A stretch of 64,000 bases of DNA from DASYXT01 sp035934555 (lineage in GTDB: Bacteria > Verrucomicrobiota > Verrucomicrobiia > Limisphaerales > UBA8199). Of the stretch, positions 33,457 through 42,888 are shown piece by piece. The translations under genes and the position numbers were made by a program. The stretch's first letter is position 1. Every line of letters starts with the position of its first letter. A model generated the notes under the pieces. The model saw only the letters and a program-made list of their open reading frames with translations. It made no database searches and was not told the DNA's origin. The stretch is taken from positions 1-64,000 of the forward strand of contig DASYXT010000085.1 in the NCBI GenBank assembly GCA_035934555.1, in the 5' to 3' direction.

Positions 33457-33823
33457 TCTTCCTTTCGAGTTTGTTCCAAAAATCCGCCAGTTGGTCCGGA
33501 CCGAAATCGGCCAGCACCTCGCCATCAACGTCAATGACCGGGGCAAGGTCCTGGCCCGAAAGCCGAATCATCTCGTCAAGCGCGGCCTCGTCGGCAATCA
33601 CATCCACCTTTTCGTACTCGACGTCCCGGTCCTCGAGCCAGTGCATGGCCTTGTGGCACCATCCGCAATAAGGCTTGATGAACAAGCGAATCCTTTTCGG
33701 TTTCACAACTATACAGTGCTGGATGTCGGACCATTTTTCAAATGCTGCTTGCGGAGCGCCGATACCCTCGTCCGCGATCTTGCCGCCGAGGTTAAGGCGC
33801 CGGCGAGAGTCCATGGTCTTCAT
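33434..33823 (-). CDS. Glutaredoxin-like protein with CGWC active site
   Basis: A 129-aa protein whose thioredoxin-fold part begins near IRLFIKPYCGWCHKAMHWLE and continues through DLAPVIDVDGEVLADF (cis-Pro in APVI). The active site is CGWC rather than the usual CPYC. The first 40 residues are not part of the fold; a GTG (VKPKRIRLF) could be the true start. The ATG at 33823 overlaps the gcvH stop as TGATG, so translation is probably coupled. Its place between gcvH and lipA suggests a role in redox or iron-sulfur support of lipoylation. Confidence 0.85.
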   Translation of the reverse strand: MKTMDSRRRLNLGGKIADEGIGAPQAAFEKWSDIQHCIVVKPKRIRLFIKPYCGWCHKAMHWLEDRDVEYEKVDVIADEAALDEMIRLSGQDLAPVIDVDGEVLADFGPDQLADFWNKLERKNARTEAR

Positions 33824-34209
33824 CAACTCGCGCCGATCTGTGTTTGGTACTGCTCGGCGCCGAGCAAAGCGTTTAGCTCGGCCGGGTTGGCGAGCTTTAC
33901 TTTATAAAACCAGCCCCCGCCATACGGTTCACTATTGACCAACGCCGGGTTCTCCACGACCGCTTTGTTGACTTCCGCGATCTCACCGGTCAGCGGCGAG
34001 TAAATATCACTGGCGGTCTTGACCGATTCGACAACGGCGCAAGCCTCGCCGGCTTTGACTTTGCGGCCGACCTCCGGCAACTCAACGAACACGACGTCGG
34101 TCAGTTCGTGTTGCGCGTGGTCAGTTATCCCCACCGTCGCTGTGTCGCCTGCGGCGCGGACCCACTCGTGGGAAGAGGTGTATTTTAAATCTGAGGGTAC
34201 ATTAGCCAT
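33823..34209 (-). CDS. gcvH: Glycine cleavage system H protein
   Basis: A 128-aa lipoyl carrier that shuttles aminomethyl groups between glycine dehydrogenase and GcvT. The lipoylation site is Lys64 in VVESVKTASDIYSP, and YTSSHEWV and GGGWFYKVKL are typical. It starts 10 bases after gcvT ends and overlaps the next gene. Confidence 0.97.
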   Translation of the reverse strand: MANVPSDLKYTSSHEWVRAAGDTATVGITDHAQHELTDVVFVELPEVGRKVKAGEACAVVESVKTASDIYSPLTGEIAEVNKAVVENPALVNSEPYGGGWFYKVKLANPAELNALLGAEQYQTQIGAS

Positions 34210-34219
34210 AACGCATTAA

Positions 34220-35377
34220 TCAGGGTTTTGTCTGCGAACCGTCGGTTTTCTTGTAAATCGGTTTGGGCACCACTATTGCCGGGGCCGGGCGGCCGCGGAT
34301 TTCGATCTGCAGCCGCGTCTGCGCCTTGGCCAGCTCCGGGGGCACGTAGCCCATGCCGATCCCCACGCTCAGCGAAGGACTCTGGGTCCCACTGACCACC
34401 TGGCCAACCCTCGTGGCGGCGCCGTCCGCGCGCAAAATCGGGTAGTGCGGGCGTGGCGGCGCTGACCTGTCGGTCATCTTGAACGCCACTAGCTTTTTCG
34501 CCGTGCCTTTGGCTTTTTGCTCGGCCAATACCGCCCGGCCGATGAAGTCGCCCTTATCGAGCGCGACAAAAAACCCAACACCGGCTTCGAGCGGGGTGGT
34601 GTTTTCGTCGAGTTCATGGCCGTAGAGCGGGTAGCAAACTTCCGTGCGCAACGTGTCGCGCGCGCCCAGGCCGGCTGGCTTCAAACCAAACGGCCGGCCG
34701 ATGTTCAACAAAGCATTCCAAACGTCAGTAATGCGCTCGGCGGGCGCGACCACCTCGAATCCATCTTCGCCCGTATAGCCGGTGCGCGACACCCAGATGT
34801 CGGCGCCATGAAAACTAAATTTGGCAATTTGGTTTTTCGTTAATTCGGAGACTTTCGCCACCGCGGTTCCGCTGATGGAAGCTGCGGGAAAGCAGCGGTT
34901 GATAAACTCGACGACGCGCGGGCCCTGTACCGCCACCGCGCCGGTGGCGTCCGAGGCGTTGCGCAAGCTGAAGGTGGCCGTGCCACTTGCCAGGGCACGC
35001 TGCTTTTCGAGCCACGCTACATCGTCATCGATACGGGAGGCATTGATGATCAGCAGGTAATCCTGCGGACCAAGGCGATAGGCATACAAGTCGTCAATGA
35101 CCCCGCCGCGCTCATTGCACATCAGCGTGTATTGGCCCTGGCCGGGAGTGAGCTTGGTAATGTCATTGGTGAGCGTGCGATTGAGGAACGCGTCCGCCCC
35201 GGGCCCTTGCAGGAGCACTTCGCCCATGTGCGAAATGTCGAAAATACCGGCTGCTTTTCGCACCGCCAGGTGCTCGTCCACAATGCTGGTGTATTGCACC
35301 GGCATTTCCCAGCCACCGAACTCGATAAGTTTGCCGCCCAACTGCTGGTGCGTGGCATAAAGCGGCGTGTGTTTCAT
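34220..35377 (-). CDS. gcvT: Glycine cleavage system T protein (aminomethyltransferase)
   Basis: Transfers the methylene group of the H-protein arm to tetrahydrofolate, releasing ammonia. FGGWEMPVQYTSIVDEHLAVR, DISHMGEV, MCNERGGVIDDLYAYRL and RTGYTGEDGFEV are family hallmarks, and the C-terminal barrel ends with GMGYVPPELA. At 385 aa it is slightly long through a C-terminal tail. It is first in the operon; gcvP is not in the window. No glycine riboswitch is seen in the 155-base leader. Confidence 0.96.
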   Translation of the reverse strand: MKHTPLYATHQQLGGKLIEFGGWEMPVQYTSIVDEHLAVRKAAGIFDISHMGEVLLQGPGADAFLNRTLTNDITKLTPGQGQYTLMCNERGGVIDDLYAYRLGPQDYLLIINASRIDDDVAWLEKQRALASGTATFSLRNASDATGAVAVQGPRVVEFINRCFPAASISGTAVAKVSELTKNQIAKFSFHGADIWVSRTGYTGEDGFEVVAPAERITDVWNALLNIGRPFGLKPAGLGARDTLRTEVCYPLYGHELDENTTPLEAGVGFFVALDKGDFIGRAVLAEQKAKGTAKKLVAFKMTDRSAPPRPHYPILRADGAATRVGQVVSGTQSPSLSVGIGMGYVPPELAKAQTRLQIEIRGRPAPAIVVPKPIYKKTDGSQTKP

Positions 35378-35532
35378 ATGGTCATTCTGTTACTGCGAGG
35401 GTGAGGCCCGGGTTCAGCACCGGCGCTCCTGCTTACCTTCGACCCGGAGCATAGGACGAGGCGCGGGCGGTGTAAAGCCGGGGAAAGCGCGGTGGCGGCG
35501 GCGGCAGTTCGATAAAGCTTGCGACAAAGCTA

Positions 35533-36744
35533 CTACTTCTCGCCGAGTGCGTTGGTGGCGTTGGCCGCGACGTGCACCGTGATACCGCTGACCAGCGAAT
35601 CAGCCGGGTTGAGGATCACCCGGTCCGCCGGGCCCAACCCGCGCAGGACCTCCACCGATGGCCCGAAGTCGCGGCCGAGAGTCACGTTGCGCAGCTCAAC
35701 TTTGCCGTCGAGATTCACTACGCCCACCTGCGTACCTTCGGCGCGGAACAGCAACGCATTCGACGGAATGGTCAGCGGAGCCTCGGGCCGGGCTTCGGTA
35801 AAGGTCACCTGTGCGTATGTTCCAGCGAGAATTTCGCCGTTGGAATTATCCACCGACAATTCTGTCAACAAGGTGCGGGAGTCGGAACTGACCGCGCCCG
35901 AGGTGCGCACCACCTTTGCCGGAAAGACGCGGTTGGGCAGTTCGGCAAAGCTGAGCTGAGCCATTTGGCCGGGAACCACGCTGCGGGCCGCGGTGTCCGG
36001 CACCCGCACATAGACGCGCAGCGTGCCGGTTTGGGCCAGACGGAACAGTTCTGTGGTGCTGCCGGCGGTAATCAATTGGCCGACATCGATATTCCGCACC
36101 GTGATTGTGCCCGTAAAGGGCGCGCGCACGCTCTCGAAAGCCTGCAAATCCTCAAAGCGGCGCACATTGGCCTCCGCCGCGGCGACATCGGCCTTCTTCA
36201 GCTCGAGGTCGGCATTCTTTTCGGCGGTTTCCTGTTCACTTACGCTCGTGGTCTTGAGCAACTCGATCCAGCGCGCGGCGGTGGTGCGCGCCAGTTCGAG
36301 CGCGGCTTTGGCCTGGACAAGTTGCGCGCGCGCCTGAGCCAATTCCTGGTTAAGCTCCGGCGTGTCGATCTCGGCCAACAAATCGCCCTCCTTGACCTGC
36401 GCGCCGATATCGACCAGCCAGCGTTTGATATAACCGCTGGCGCGGGCGTAAATCGGCGAGTCAAGATAGGGGCGCACTTCCGCCGGCAGCACCAGTGTGG
36501 GCGGAGCTTTTCCCGGAGCGGGAGAGACCACCGCGACGGTTGGCGTAGCTAATTCGAGTGTCTCTTGCCGCAGCTCAAGCTGGTGGTGCCAGCGTGGAAG
36601 AAGCCCGGCCAGGGCTCCCGCCACAATGAGCAGCAACGCTACGACGCTGGCGTTGCGCAGCGTCCGGGTGGTCGCGCTGGGGGCCGTCGCGCCCTCAGGC
36701 ACCGGAGGGTTGGCAGGTTTAATTACTATGTCATGGGGGTTCAT
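35533..36744 (-). CDS. RND efflux periplasmic adaptor (membrane fusion protein)
   Basis: A 403-aa adaptor linking an inner-membrane RND pump to the outer membrane. There is an N-terminal helix (VVALLLIVAGALAGLL), a biotinyl-lipoyl domain (VRPYLDSPIYARASGYIKRW), a coiled-coil hairpin (ELNQELAQARAQLVQAKAAL) and a beta-barrel region (GTLRVYVRVPDTAARSV). The RND permease gene lies directly upstream on the same strand, 22 bases away. No TolC-like gene is near. Confidence 0.93.
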   Translation of the reverse strand: MNPHDIVIKPANPPVPEGATAPSATTRTLRNASVVALLLIVAGALAGLLPRWHHQLELRQETLELATPTVAVVSPAPGKAPPTLVLPAEVRPYLDSPIYARASGYIKRWLVDIGAQVKEGDLLAEIDTPELNQELAQARAQLVQAKAALELARTTAARWIELLKTTSVSEQETAEKNADLELKKADVAAAEANVRRFEDLQAFESVRAPFTGTITVRNIDVGQLITAGSTTELFRLAQTGTLRVYVRVPDTAARSVVPGQMAQLSFAELPNRVFPAKVVRTSGAVSSDSRTLLTELSVDNSNGEILAGTYAQVTFTEARPEAPLTIPSNALLFRAEGTQVGVVNLDGKVELRNVTLGRDFGPSVEVLRGLGPADRVILNPADSLVSGITVHVAANATNALGEK

Positions 36745-36766
36745 GAAAAAGCGTGGTCCATCAGGC

Positions 36767-39700
36767 TCAGGCAGGAGCAGGGTTAATCCCGGGCAGCGCC
36801 GCCAAAGAAGACGCAGTTGCTGAGGCGCGGCGGTGAAGCAGGGTAAAGACCACGGGCACGAAGAACAGCGTGGCGATCGTGGCGAGTACTAACCCGCCAA
36901 TGACTGCCCGGCCCAGCGGGGCATTCTGTTCGCCACCTTCACCCAGGGCTAGAGCCATGGGGAACATGCCGATCACCATCGCTGCGGCGGTCATCAGCAC
37001 CGGCCGCAACCGGCTCACGCCTGCTTCCCAGGCAGCGTTCAGGGGCGTTTTGCCCTCCAGTAATGCGTTCCGGGCAAACGTGACAACCAGCACCGAGTTT
37101 GCGGTGGCCACGCCCAGGCTCATGATGGCACCCATTAAGGCGGGCACGCTCAAGGTCGTGAAGCTCAGGTGCAACGCCCAAACCACTCCGGCCAGGGCGC
37201 CCGGCAACGCCGCGATGATAATGAATGGGTCGAGCCAGCTCTGGAAATTCACCACCAACAACAGGTAGATTAAAATCATCGCCATGACCAAGCCGAGGCC
37301 CAGACCGGCGAAGCTGGAGTGCATGGTCTCGGCCTGGCCGCGCAACATGATGAAACTGCCTCGGGGCAGAGATTTTTCTGCCTGCGCGATGAGCGGCTTA
37401 AGCTCATGCAGCACACCGCCCAGGTCCCGCCCGCTCACGCCGCCGAAGACATCGATCACCGGAGTAATATTGTAATGCGAAATGACCGGCGGGCCAGCCG
37501 TGCGATGGAAACTCGCGACGTTGGCCAGCAGTTCGACATTGCCCCGGCCGGGTTGGCTGGCGTTGACGGGGATCGAGTTCAGCGCGCTAAGCGAATCCAT
37601 GTCGCGCTCGGGCACGCGGACATTGACGAGGTATTGAATACCGTTGTCCGGGTCAATCCAATAGCCCGGCTGGACCTGGCCGCTGCCGCTAAGACTGAGC
37701 AAAACCGAATTGGCGATGTCCCGCTCGGCCAGTCCCATCTCGGAAGCTTTCTCGCGGTCGATGTCGAACTCCAGTTTCGACAAATCCGCCGGTTGCTGCA
37801 CCCGCACGTCCACCGCGCCCGTTACGTGCCGCACCTGCTCGGCCAGCCAATTGGCTATCTGGCGATTGTGCGCCTGATCGCGCCCGACCACCTGAATGTC
37901 GAACGGCGCGGGCAGGCCGAAGTTGATCGATTGGCTGACGATATCGGCCGGGAGGAAATAAAACATCGTGCCGGGAAATTGCTGCGGTAATACATGGCGC
38001 AGCTTCCGAATGTATTCATCGGTGGGGTGATGCTTGGCTTGCAGCGAAACGAGCACATCGGCGTCGCCCGTCCCGAGCAGGCCGCTATCGCTGTAGGTCA
38101 GGTTAATGCTCGAAGCGGGAATACCGATATTATCGAGCATGCCCCGGAACTCGCTGCGCGGGATCGCCTGACGCACCGCGCTTTCAACCTGGTCCACCAG
38201 CTTGGCGGTTTCCTCGATCCGTGTGCCGCTGCGCGCGCGCACATGCAGCCGGAATTGTCCGGCATCAACCGACGGGAAAAAGTCCTGGCCCAGTTGCGGC
38301 ACCAGCAGCATGGAGGCGCAACAGAACGCGAGAAACAAGACCGCGAAGGTGCCGCGATGCTGCAGCAACCCGCCCAGCAATAACCGGTAGCTCTCCCGGA
38401 AACGGTCGAACCCGCGTTCAAACCTAATCTGGATGGCTGTGAAGGGGCGCAACCAGAATGCGCTCGGCACAGGTTCCTCCCCGTGACGGTAATGCTGCAC
38501 ATTCCGATAGAACCACATCACCAGGGTGGGGACCAGGGTGCGAGACAAGACATAACTCGCCAGCATCGCGAAGACCACCGACTCCGCGAGCGGCACAAAC
38601 AGGTAATGCGCAACCCCGGTCAGGAAGAACATCGGCACGAACACAATGCAAATACATAGCGTGGAGACAAACGCCGGCATCGCGATCTCCTGCGCGCCAT
38701 CCAGGATCGCCGCTTCGAGCTCCTTACCCGCGGCCATGTGCCGATGAATGTTTTCAATCGCGACGGTGGCGTCATCGACCAGGATGCCCACGGCCAGGGC
38801 CAGCCCGCCGAGCGTCATCAAGTTGATGGTTTCGCCCAGCGCGCTCAGCGTGGCGATCGAAGCCAAAACCGAAAGCGGGATCGAAGTTGCGATAATCAAC
38901 GTGCTGCGCCACGAGCCCAGAAACAGCAAAATCATCAACGCCGTCAACGCGGCGGCGATCAGCCCTTCCCGCATCACCCCGTTAATGGCGGCTCGCACGA
39001 AAATGGATTGATCCGCAAACTCCTTTACCGATAAGTCCCGCGGCAGCCCCTTGAGAATCCGCGGCAGCGCCCGCTTGATTCCGTTCACCACGTCGAGGGT
39101 CGAGGCGGTGCCGGTTTTGTAAATCGTCAGCAGCGCCCCGCGCACCCCTTCGTTACGGACCACATTTTGCTGCGGGAGATACCCATCCCGCACCTGCGCC
39201 ACGTCGCTGACGCGGATCACCGCGCCATTGACGGTCTTAATGGGCAGGTTCCCGAGCTCTTCACGAAATACGGGGCTGGTATTGAGTTCGACGGGATATT
39301 CGGTGCCGCCGATTTTGGCTGTGCCGCTGGGGAAGATCAGGTTCTGGGCATTGATCGCGGCGACCACGTCAGCAGCGGCGAGGTTCTTGGCCTTGAGCGC
39401 GGCCAGGTCGAGGTCCACCGACACCAACCGGGTCTTGCCGCCATAAGGATAGGGCATCGATGCGCCCTGGACGGTGGACAGACCGACACGGATGTTGTTG
39501 ACGCTGAGGTCAAAGATTTCCTGCTCGGTCAATTTGGGGCTGCTGATGCTGTATTGGAGGATGGGCACTGTCGAGGCGCTGTATTGGATGATCAGCGGTG
39601 GAGTTGTCCCTGGGGGCATCTGGCGCAACACCGTTTGGGCAATGGCGGTGACTTGCGCCACGCCGGCATCGACCGAGGTGCCTTCGCGGAAGAAGACCTT

Positions 39701-39976
39701 AATCACGCCAATGCCGTTGTAGGAATTCGACTCGATGTGCTCGATATTGTTGACGGTCGTTGTGAGTGACCGTTCCAGCAGGTAGTTGAGCCGCTGCTCG
39801 ACGTCTTTGGCATCGAGGCCCACATAATTCCACACGACGCTCACCACCGGAATGGTTATGGAAGGGAAAATGTCTGTGGGCGTGCGCAACAGGACGAAGG
39901 GCGTCAAAATTAAAAGGACCAGCGCTCCCACTACGAAGGTATAGGGGCGGCGCAGGGCCAGTCGAACGATCCACAT
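36767..39976 (-). CDS. RND efflux permease (HAE1/AcrB-type)
   Basis: A 1069-aa inner-membrane proton-driven pump with 12 helices and two large periplasmic loops. The N-terminus (FVVGALVLLILTPFVLLRTP) and FPSITIPVVSVV are typical, as are GGLALAVGILVDDATVAIENI (helix 4 acidic residues) and the second-half GVATANSVLVVTF. It forms an operon with the adaptor downstream. The sequence resembles multidrug HAE1 pumps more than heavy-metal pumps; the substrate is unknown. Confidence 0.95.
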   Translation of the reverse strand: MWIVRLALRRPYTFVVGALVLLILTPFVLLRTPTDIFPSITIPVVSVVWNYVGLDAKDVEQRLNYLLERSLTTTVNNIEHIESNSYNGIGVIKVFFREGTSVDAGVAQVTAIAQTVLRQMPPGTTPPLIIQYSASTVPILQYSISSPKLTEQEIFDLSVNNIRVGLSTVQGASMPYPYGGKTRLVSVDLDLAALKAKNLAAADVVAAINAQNLIFPSGTAKIGGTEYPVELNTSPVFREELGNLPIKTVNGAVIRVSDVAQVRDGYLPQQNVVRNEGVRGALLTIYKTGTASTLDVVNGIKRALPRILKGLPRDLSVKEFADQSIFVRAAINGVMREGLIAAALTALMILLFLGSWRSTLIIATSIPLSVLASIATLSALGETINLMTLGGLALAVGILVDDATVAIENIHRHMAAGKELEAAILDGAQEIAMPAFVSTLCICIVFVPMFFLTGVAHYLFVPLAESVVFAMLASYVLSRTLVPTLVMWFYRNVQHYRHGEEPVPSAFWLRPFTAIQIRFERGFDRFRESYRLLLGGLLQHRGTFAVLFLAFCCASMLLVPQLGQDFFPSVDAGQFRLHVRARSGTRIEETAKLVDQVESAVRQAIPRSEFRGMLDNIGIPASSINLTYSDSGLLGTGDADVLVSLQAKHHPTDEYIRKLRHVLPQQFPGTMFYFLPADIVSQSINFGLPAPFDIQVVGRDQAHNRQIANWLAEQVRHVTGAVDVRVQQPADLSKLEFDIDREKASEMGLAERDIANSVLLSLSGSGQVQPGYWIDPDNGIQYLVNVRVPERDMDSLSALNSIPVNASQPGRGNVELLANVASFHRTAGPPVISHYNITPVIDVFGGVSGRDLGGVLHELKPLIAQAEKSLPRGSFIMLRGQAETMHSSFAGLGLGLVMAMILIYLLLVVNFQSWLDPFIIIAALPGALAGVVWALHLSFTTLSVPALMGAIMSLGVATANSVLVVTFARNALLEGKTPLNAAWEAGVSRLRPVLMTAAAMVIGMFPMALALGEGGEQNAPLGRAVIGGLVLATIATLFFVPVVFTLLHRRASATASSLAALPGINPAPA

Positions 39977-40150
39977 GGAGGCTCATATTGCCATAAGGTT
40001 AGGCCAGCGCAAACTCTGGTTGGAGGGTTTTACCCGTTGCAAAAAGCCGGGGCTGAGGTACCTACCTTCATGTGCGATGGGCTGGATTCTTTCCAACGCG
40101 AGTCTTGACTCGGATTCTTTTGACGCAAGTTGGTATTAGCCTTTCAAGCT

Positions 40151-40882
40151 ATGAGTGACGCATCCACCCCCGGCCCTCCGGCGCAGGCGCCGCCGCCCGG
40201 GGCGAGCCTGGAGCCGGTGCTCGCCGAGCAGGACGCGCTCTTTTATCACCTCTCCCATGATCTGCGCGCGCCGTTGCGCGCGATCACCACCTTCACCGGG
40301 GTGGTCCTGGAAGATTACAGCGCTTCATTGGAGCCCGAAGCGAAGGACTTGCTGGAGAAAGTAATCGGCGCGGCCGCCCGTATGGAGCGGCTGATGCAGA
40401 ACGTGCTGGCGTTTAATCGTGTTTCACGTCAAACCCCCGACCTGGCTCCTGTCGATGTGAACAAACTCGTAGGCGAAATTTGCGCCGAGCCCGAGTTCCA
40501 GGCCCAACAGGGCAATATCCAGGTTGCGGCGCCTTTACTGGCAATGCGCGGGGACGCTACGTTTTTGCGATTTGCCATTCGCAATCTCCTGGACAATGGC
40601 CTGAAATTTGTGGCCCCCGGCACGCAACCCCAGGTCACGATCAGTTCGGAACCTGCCGGGGACCGAGTCCGCCTGATCTTCCGCGACAACGGGATTGGCA
40701 TCGCCGCCAAATCACACCAAAAAATCTTTGAAATGTTCCAGCGTCTCAGCAGCGACTTTGAGGGCAACGGCCTGGGCCTGGCGGTAGTGCGTAAAGCCCT
40801 CGAGCGGATGAAGGGCGTAGCGGGGGTGGACTCGGAACCGGGGCGCGGCAGCAGTTTTTGGCTCGAGTTGCCCAAGGGCTAG
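40151..40882 (+). CDS. Minimal cytoplasmic sensor histidine kinase
   Basis: A 243-aa kinase consisting almost only of HisKA and HATPase_c domains. His36 in FYHLSHDLRAPLRA is the phospho-site; the N box is IRNLLDNGLKF, G1 is FRDNGIGIA and G2 is GNGLGLAVV. There is no input domain beyond a Pro-rich N-terminus and no membrane helix, so it must take its signal from another protein. The ATG at 40151 is used. Its 3' end overlaps the convergent kinase gene by 4 bases. Confidence 0.9.
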   Translation: MSDASTPGPPAQAPPPGASLEPVLAEQDALFYHLSHDLRAPLRAITTFTGVVLEDYSASLEPEAKDLLEKVIGAAARMERLMQNVLAFNRVSRQTPDLAPVDVNKLVGEICAEPEFQAQQGNIQVAAPLLAMRGDATFLRFAIRNLLDNGLKFVAPGTQPQVTISSEPAGDRVRLIFRDNGIGIAAKSHQKIFEMFQRLSSDFEGNGLGLAVVRKALERMKGVAGVDSEPGRGSSFWLELPKG

Positions 40883-42888
40883 CTGCTCAGCGCGGTCTGC
40901 CCAGCGCTTTCGTCCGGCGCGACCAGCGGCAGTTCCAGCCAGAAGCGGCTGCCTTTGCCGGGCTGCGACTCAACCCCGACACGGCCGCCCATGCGCTCTG
41001 CGCCTTTGCGAACGATCGCCAACCCCAATCCGGTACCCGGGTATGTGGCAGAACTGACCAGCCGTTGAAACGCACCGAAAAGTTTGGGCAGATGTTCCGT
41101 GGCGATGCCGATCCCGTTGTCTTCCACCACCACGCGTATGAACCGGGCGGAATCCGCCGCAGCCAGCGGCTCCTCCCCATTCTTCGGCTCAGTCTGGAAA
41201 CGTGGGTTCCCTGCGGCAGCGGTGCGCTCAATCGGACCTGGTTCCTCGGCATAGATCTCGATGCCAGGCGGCTTTCCATTACCGGTGAACTTCAGCGCAT
41301 TGGAAAGCAGGTTTTGCAGCAAGAGGACCAAGGTGGCCGGGTGCGCGCGAACCGTCGGGAGCGACTTGGAAACGCTAATGCTGGCATTCCTGGCGCGGAT
41401 ATCAGTTTCCAGCAGCGCGAGCGCGTCTCGCACCGCCCATTGGAGAGAAACCGGTTCGAGCTGCAACTCCGCCTGGCTGATGCGGCTGTACTCCAGCAGA
41501 TCATTGAGCAACTGCTCCATGTGACGGACCGAACCGCTGATACGCTTTAAGTGACCCATGACCGCCGGGTCGAGAGAAGCCCCGAAATCCTCGAGGATGA
41601 TCGACGAAAAACTGCGGATCGTACGCAAGGGCGAACGTAAATCGTGCGCCGCACTGTATGAAAAAGTCTGTAGGTTTTCGTTCGCCTCGCGCAACTGGGC
41701 GGTGCGCTGGGTGACGGTTTTCTCCAGATTCTCGGCGTGCTGCTGAAGTTCGAGCTTGGCTTTGGCAAGCGCATCCTGCGTTTCACGCAATTCGGTAATA
41801 TCGGTGTTGGTTCCGAACCAGCGAGAGATCTGGCCTTGCTCATTGCGGATGGGGAAGGCGCGTGACAGGAACCACGCATAGCGCCCGTCCTTGCCGCGGA
41901 GCGGGAAGGTATCCTCCCAGGGCGTGCCGCTCTGAACGGCTCGCTTGAAGTTGGCCGTCACACGTTCAACGTAATCAGGCCGGTGAACCGCTTGCCAACC
42001 CCAACCCTTCATCTGCTCCAGCGTCGTGCCGGTATAATCGTACCAACGCTGATTGTACCAGATGATTGCGCCGTCCGGCGCCGCGATCCACGCCAACTGC
42101 GGGATGTTTTCCGCCAACGCACGAAAGCGACTCTCGGCCTCACGCGCGTCGGCCTCGGCTTTCTTGCGGGCGGTCAATTCGGCGAGCAGTTGGCGTTGAT
42201 GGTTTTGGATGTCTGCCAGCATCTCGTTAAAGGCATGAGTCAGTTGCCCCAACTCGTCGCTGGTCGTCTCCGGCGCGCGCAGGGAAAAGTCCCGGGCGAT
42301 GGACACGTTCCGGGCGGTGGTGGCCAGCGACAGAATGGGCTGCGTCAGCCGGCTCTCGAAGAAACGGGACAGCAGCACAGCGAAAACCGCAGAACTGCCG
42401 ATGACCAGCAGGACCACCAGCGCGTAGGTGGTCAGACGAGCGGTCAGCGCTCCCAGATCCTCGTTGACCAGCAACGTTCCGATCCGCGCGTTGGCTTGCA
42501 ACACCGGTTGGACCAGGACCAGCTCACGGGCGCCAAAGCGAATCCCGGAAGGCCCGGGACGGTCCGGGAATGTTTTCGGCGCGAGAGCGCCAGCCGACCA
42601 GGCCGCATACAGCTTGCCGGCCTTATTGTACAGGCAGGCGTACCGGACGTGAGGCTCAGCTTTGAGCGCCGAAAGGATCTCCTCAGCCACATTGGTATCT
42701 TCGAAGAGCAAAGCGCCGGAGATGTTTGCGGCAATGGTCTCGCCCAGTGTGGAAAGATTCCGCGCGGTGGCCTCCTTGTAACTTCTGAATTCGTAGGAGA
42801 CCAGGGCCAGACCCGTCAGCAGCAACACGCTGGCGCTGGTGATCAGGAACGCACCCAACAGCTTGCTCCGAATGGAACGGCCGATCAT
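40879..42888 (-). CDS. Membrane histidine kinase with HAMP and PAS domains
   Basis: A 669-aa kinase. Helices at about residues 9-31 and 154-175 flank a CHASE8-like periplasmic domain (FEDTNVAEEILSALKAEPHV). HAMP follows (about 176-232), then a PAS domain (AENIPQLAWIAAPDGAIIWY and its PAC end WFGTNTDITELRE), a coiled coil and HisKA (His415 in SYSAAHDLRSPLR) and HATPase_c (VVEDNGIGI, GTGLGLAIV). It overlaps the YfiR-like gene start by 4 bases. It probably receives a periplasmic signal that the YfiR-like protein modulates. Confidence 0.93.
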   Translation of the reverse strand: MIGRSIRSKLLGAFLITSASVLLLTGLALVSYEFRSYKEATARNLSTLGETIAANISGALLFEDTNVAEEILSALKAEPHVRYACLYNKAGKLYAAWSAGALAPKTFPDRPGPSGIRFGARELVLVQPVLQANARIGTLLVNEDLGALTARLTTYALVVLLVIGSSAVFAVLLSRFFESRLTQPILSLATTARNVSIARDFSLRAPETTSDELGQLTHAFNEMLADIQNHQRQLLAELTARKKAEADAREAESRFRALAENIPQLAWIAAPDGAIIWYNQRWYDYTGTTLEQMKGWGWQAVHRPDYVERVTANFKRAVQSGTPWEDTFPLRGKDGRYAWFLSRAFPIRNEQGQISRWFGTNTDITELRETQDALAKAKLELQQHAENLEKTVTQRTAQLREANENLQTFSYSAAHDLRSPLRTIRSFSSIILEDFGASLDPAVMGHLKRISGSVRHMEQLLNDLLEYSRISQAELQLEPVSLQWAVRDALALLETDIRARNASISVSKSLPTVRAHPATLVLLLQNLLSNALKFTGNGKPPGIEIYAEEPGPIERTAAAGNPRFQTEPKNGEEPLAAADSARFIRVVVEDNGIGIATEHLPKLFGAFQRLVSSATYPGTGLGLAIVRKGAERMGGRVGVESQPGKGSRFWLELPLVAPDESAGQTALSS

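Noticed and set aside
35378..35532. Glycine riboswitch in the gcvT leader
   Set aside because: The location is right, but the reverse-complement sequence does not show the conserved glycine-aptamer core or a tandem arrangement.
35572..36552. 326-aa plus-strand reading frame opposite the RND adaptor
   Set aside because: It is antisense to a clear membrane fusion protein and shows no domain.
40151..40882. Truncated pseudogene of a longer histidine kinase
   Set aside because: The HisKA and HATPase motifs are complete and the frame is intact; short kinases of this type are known.
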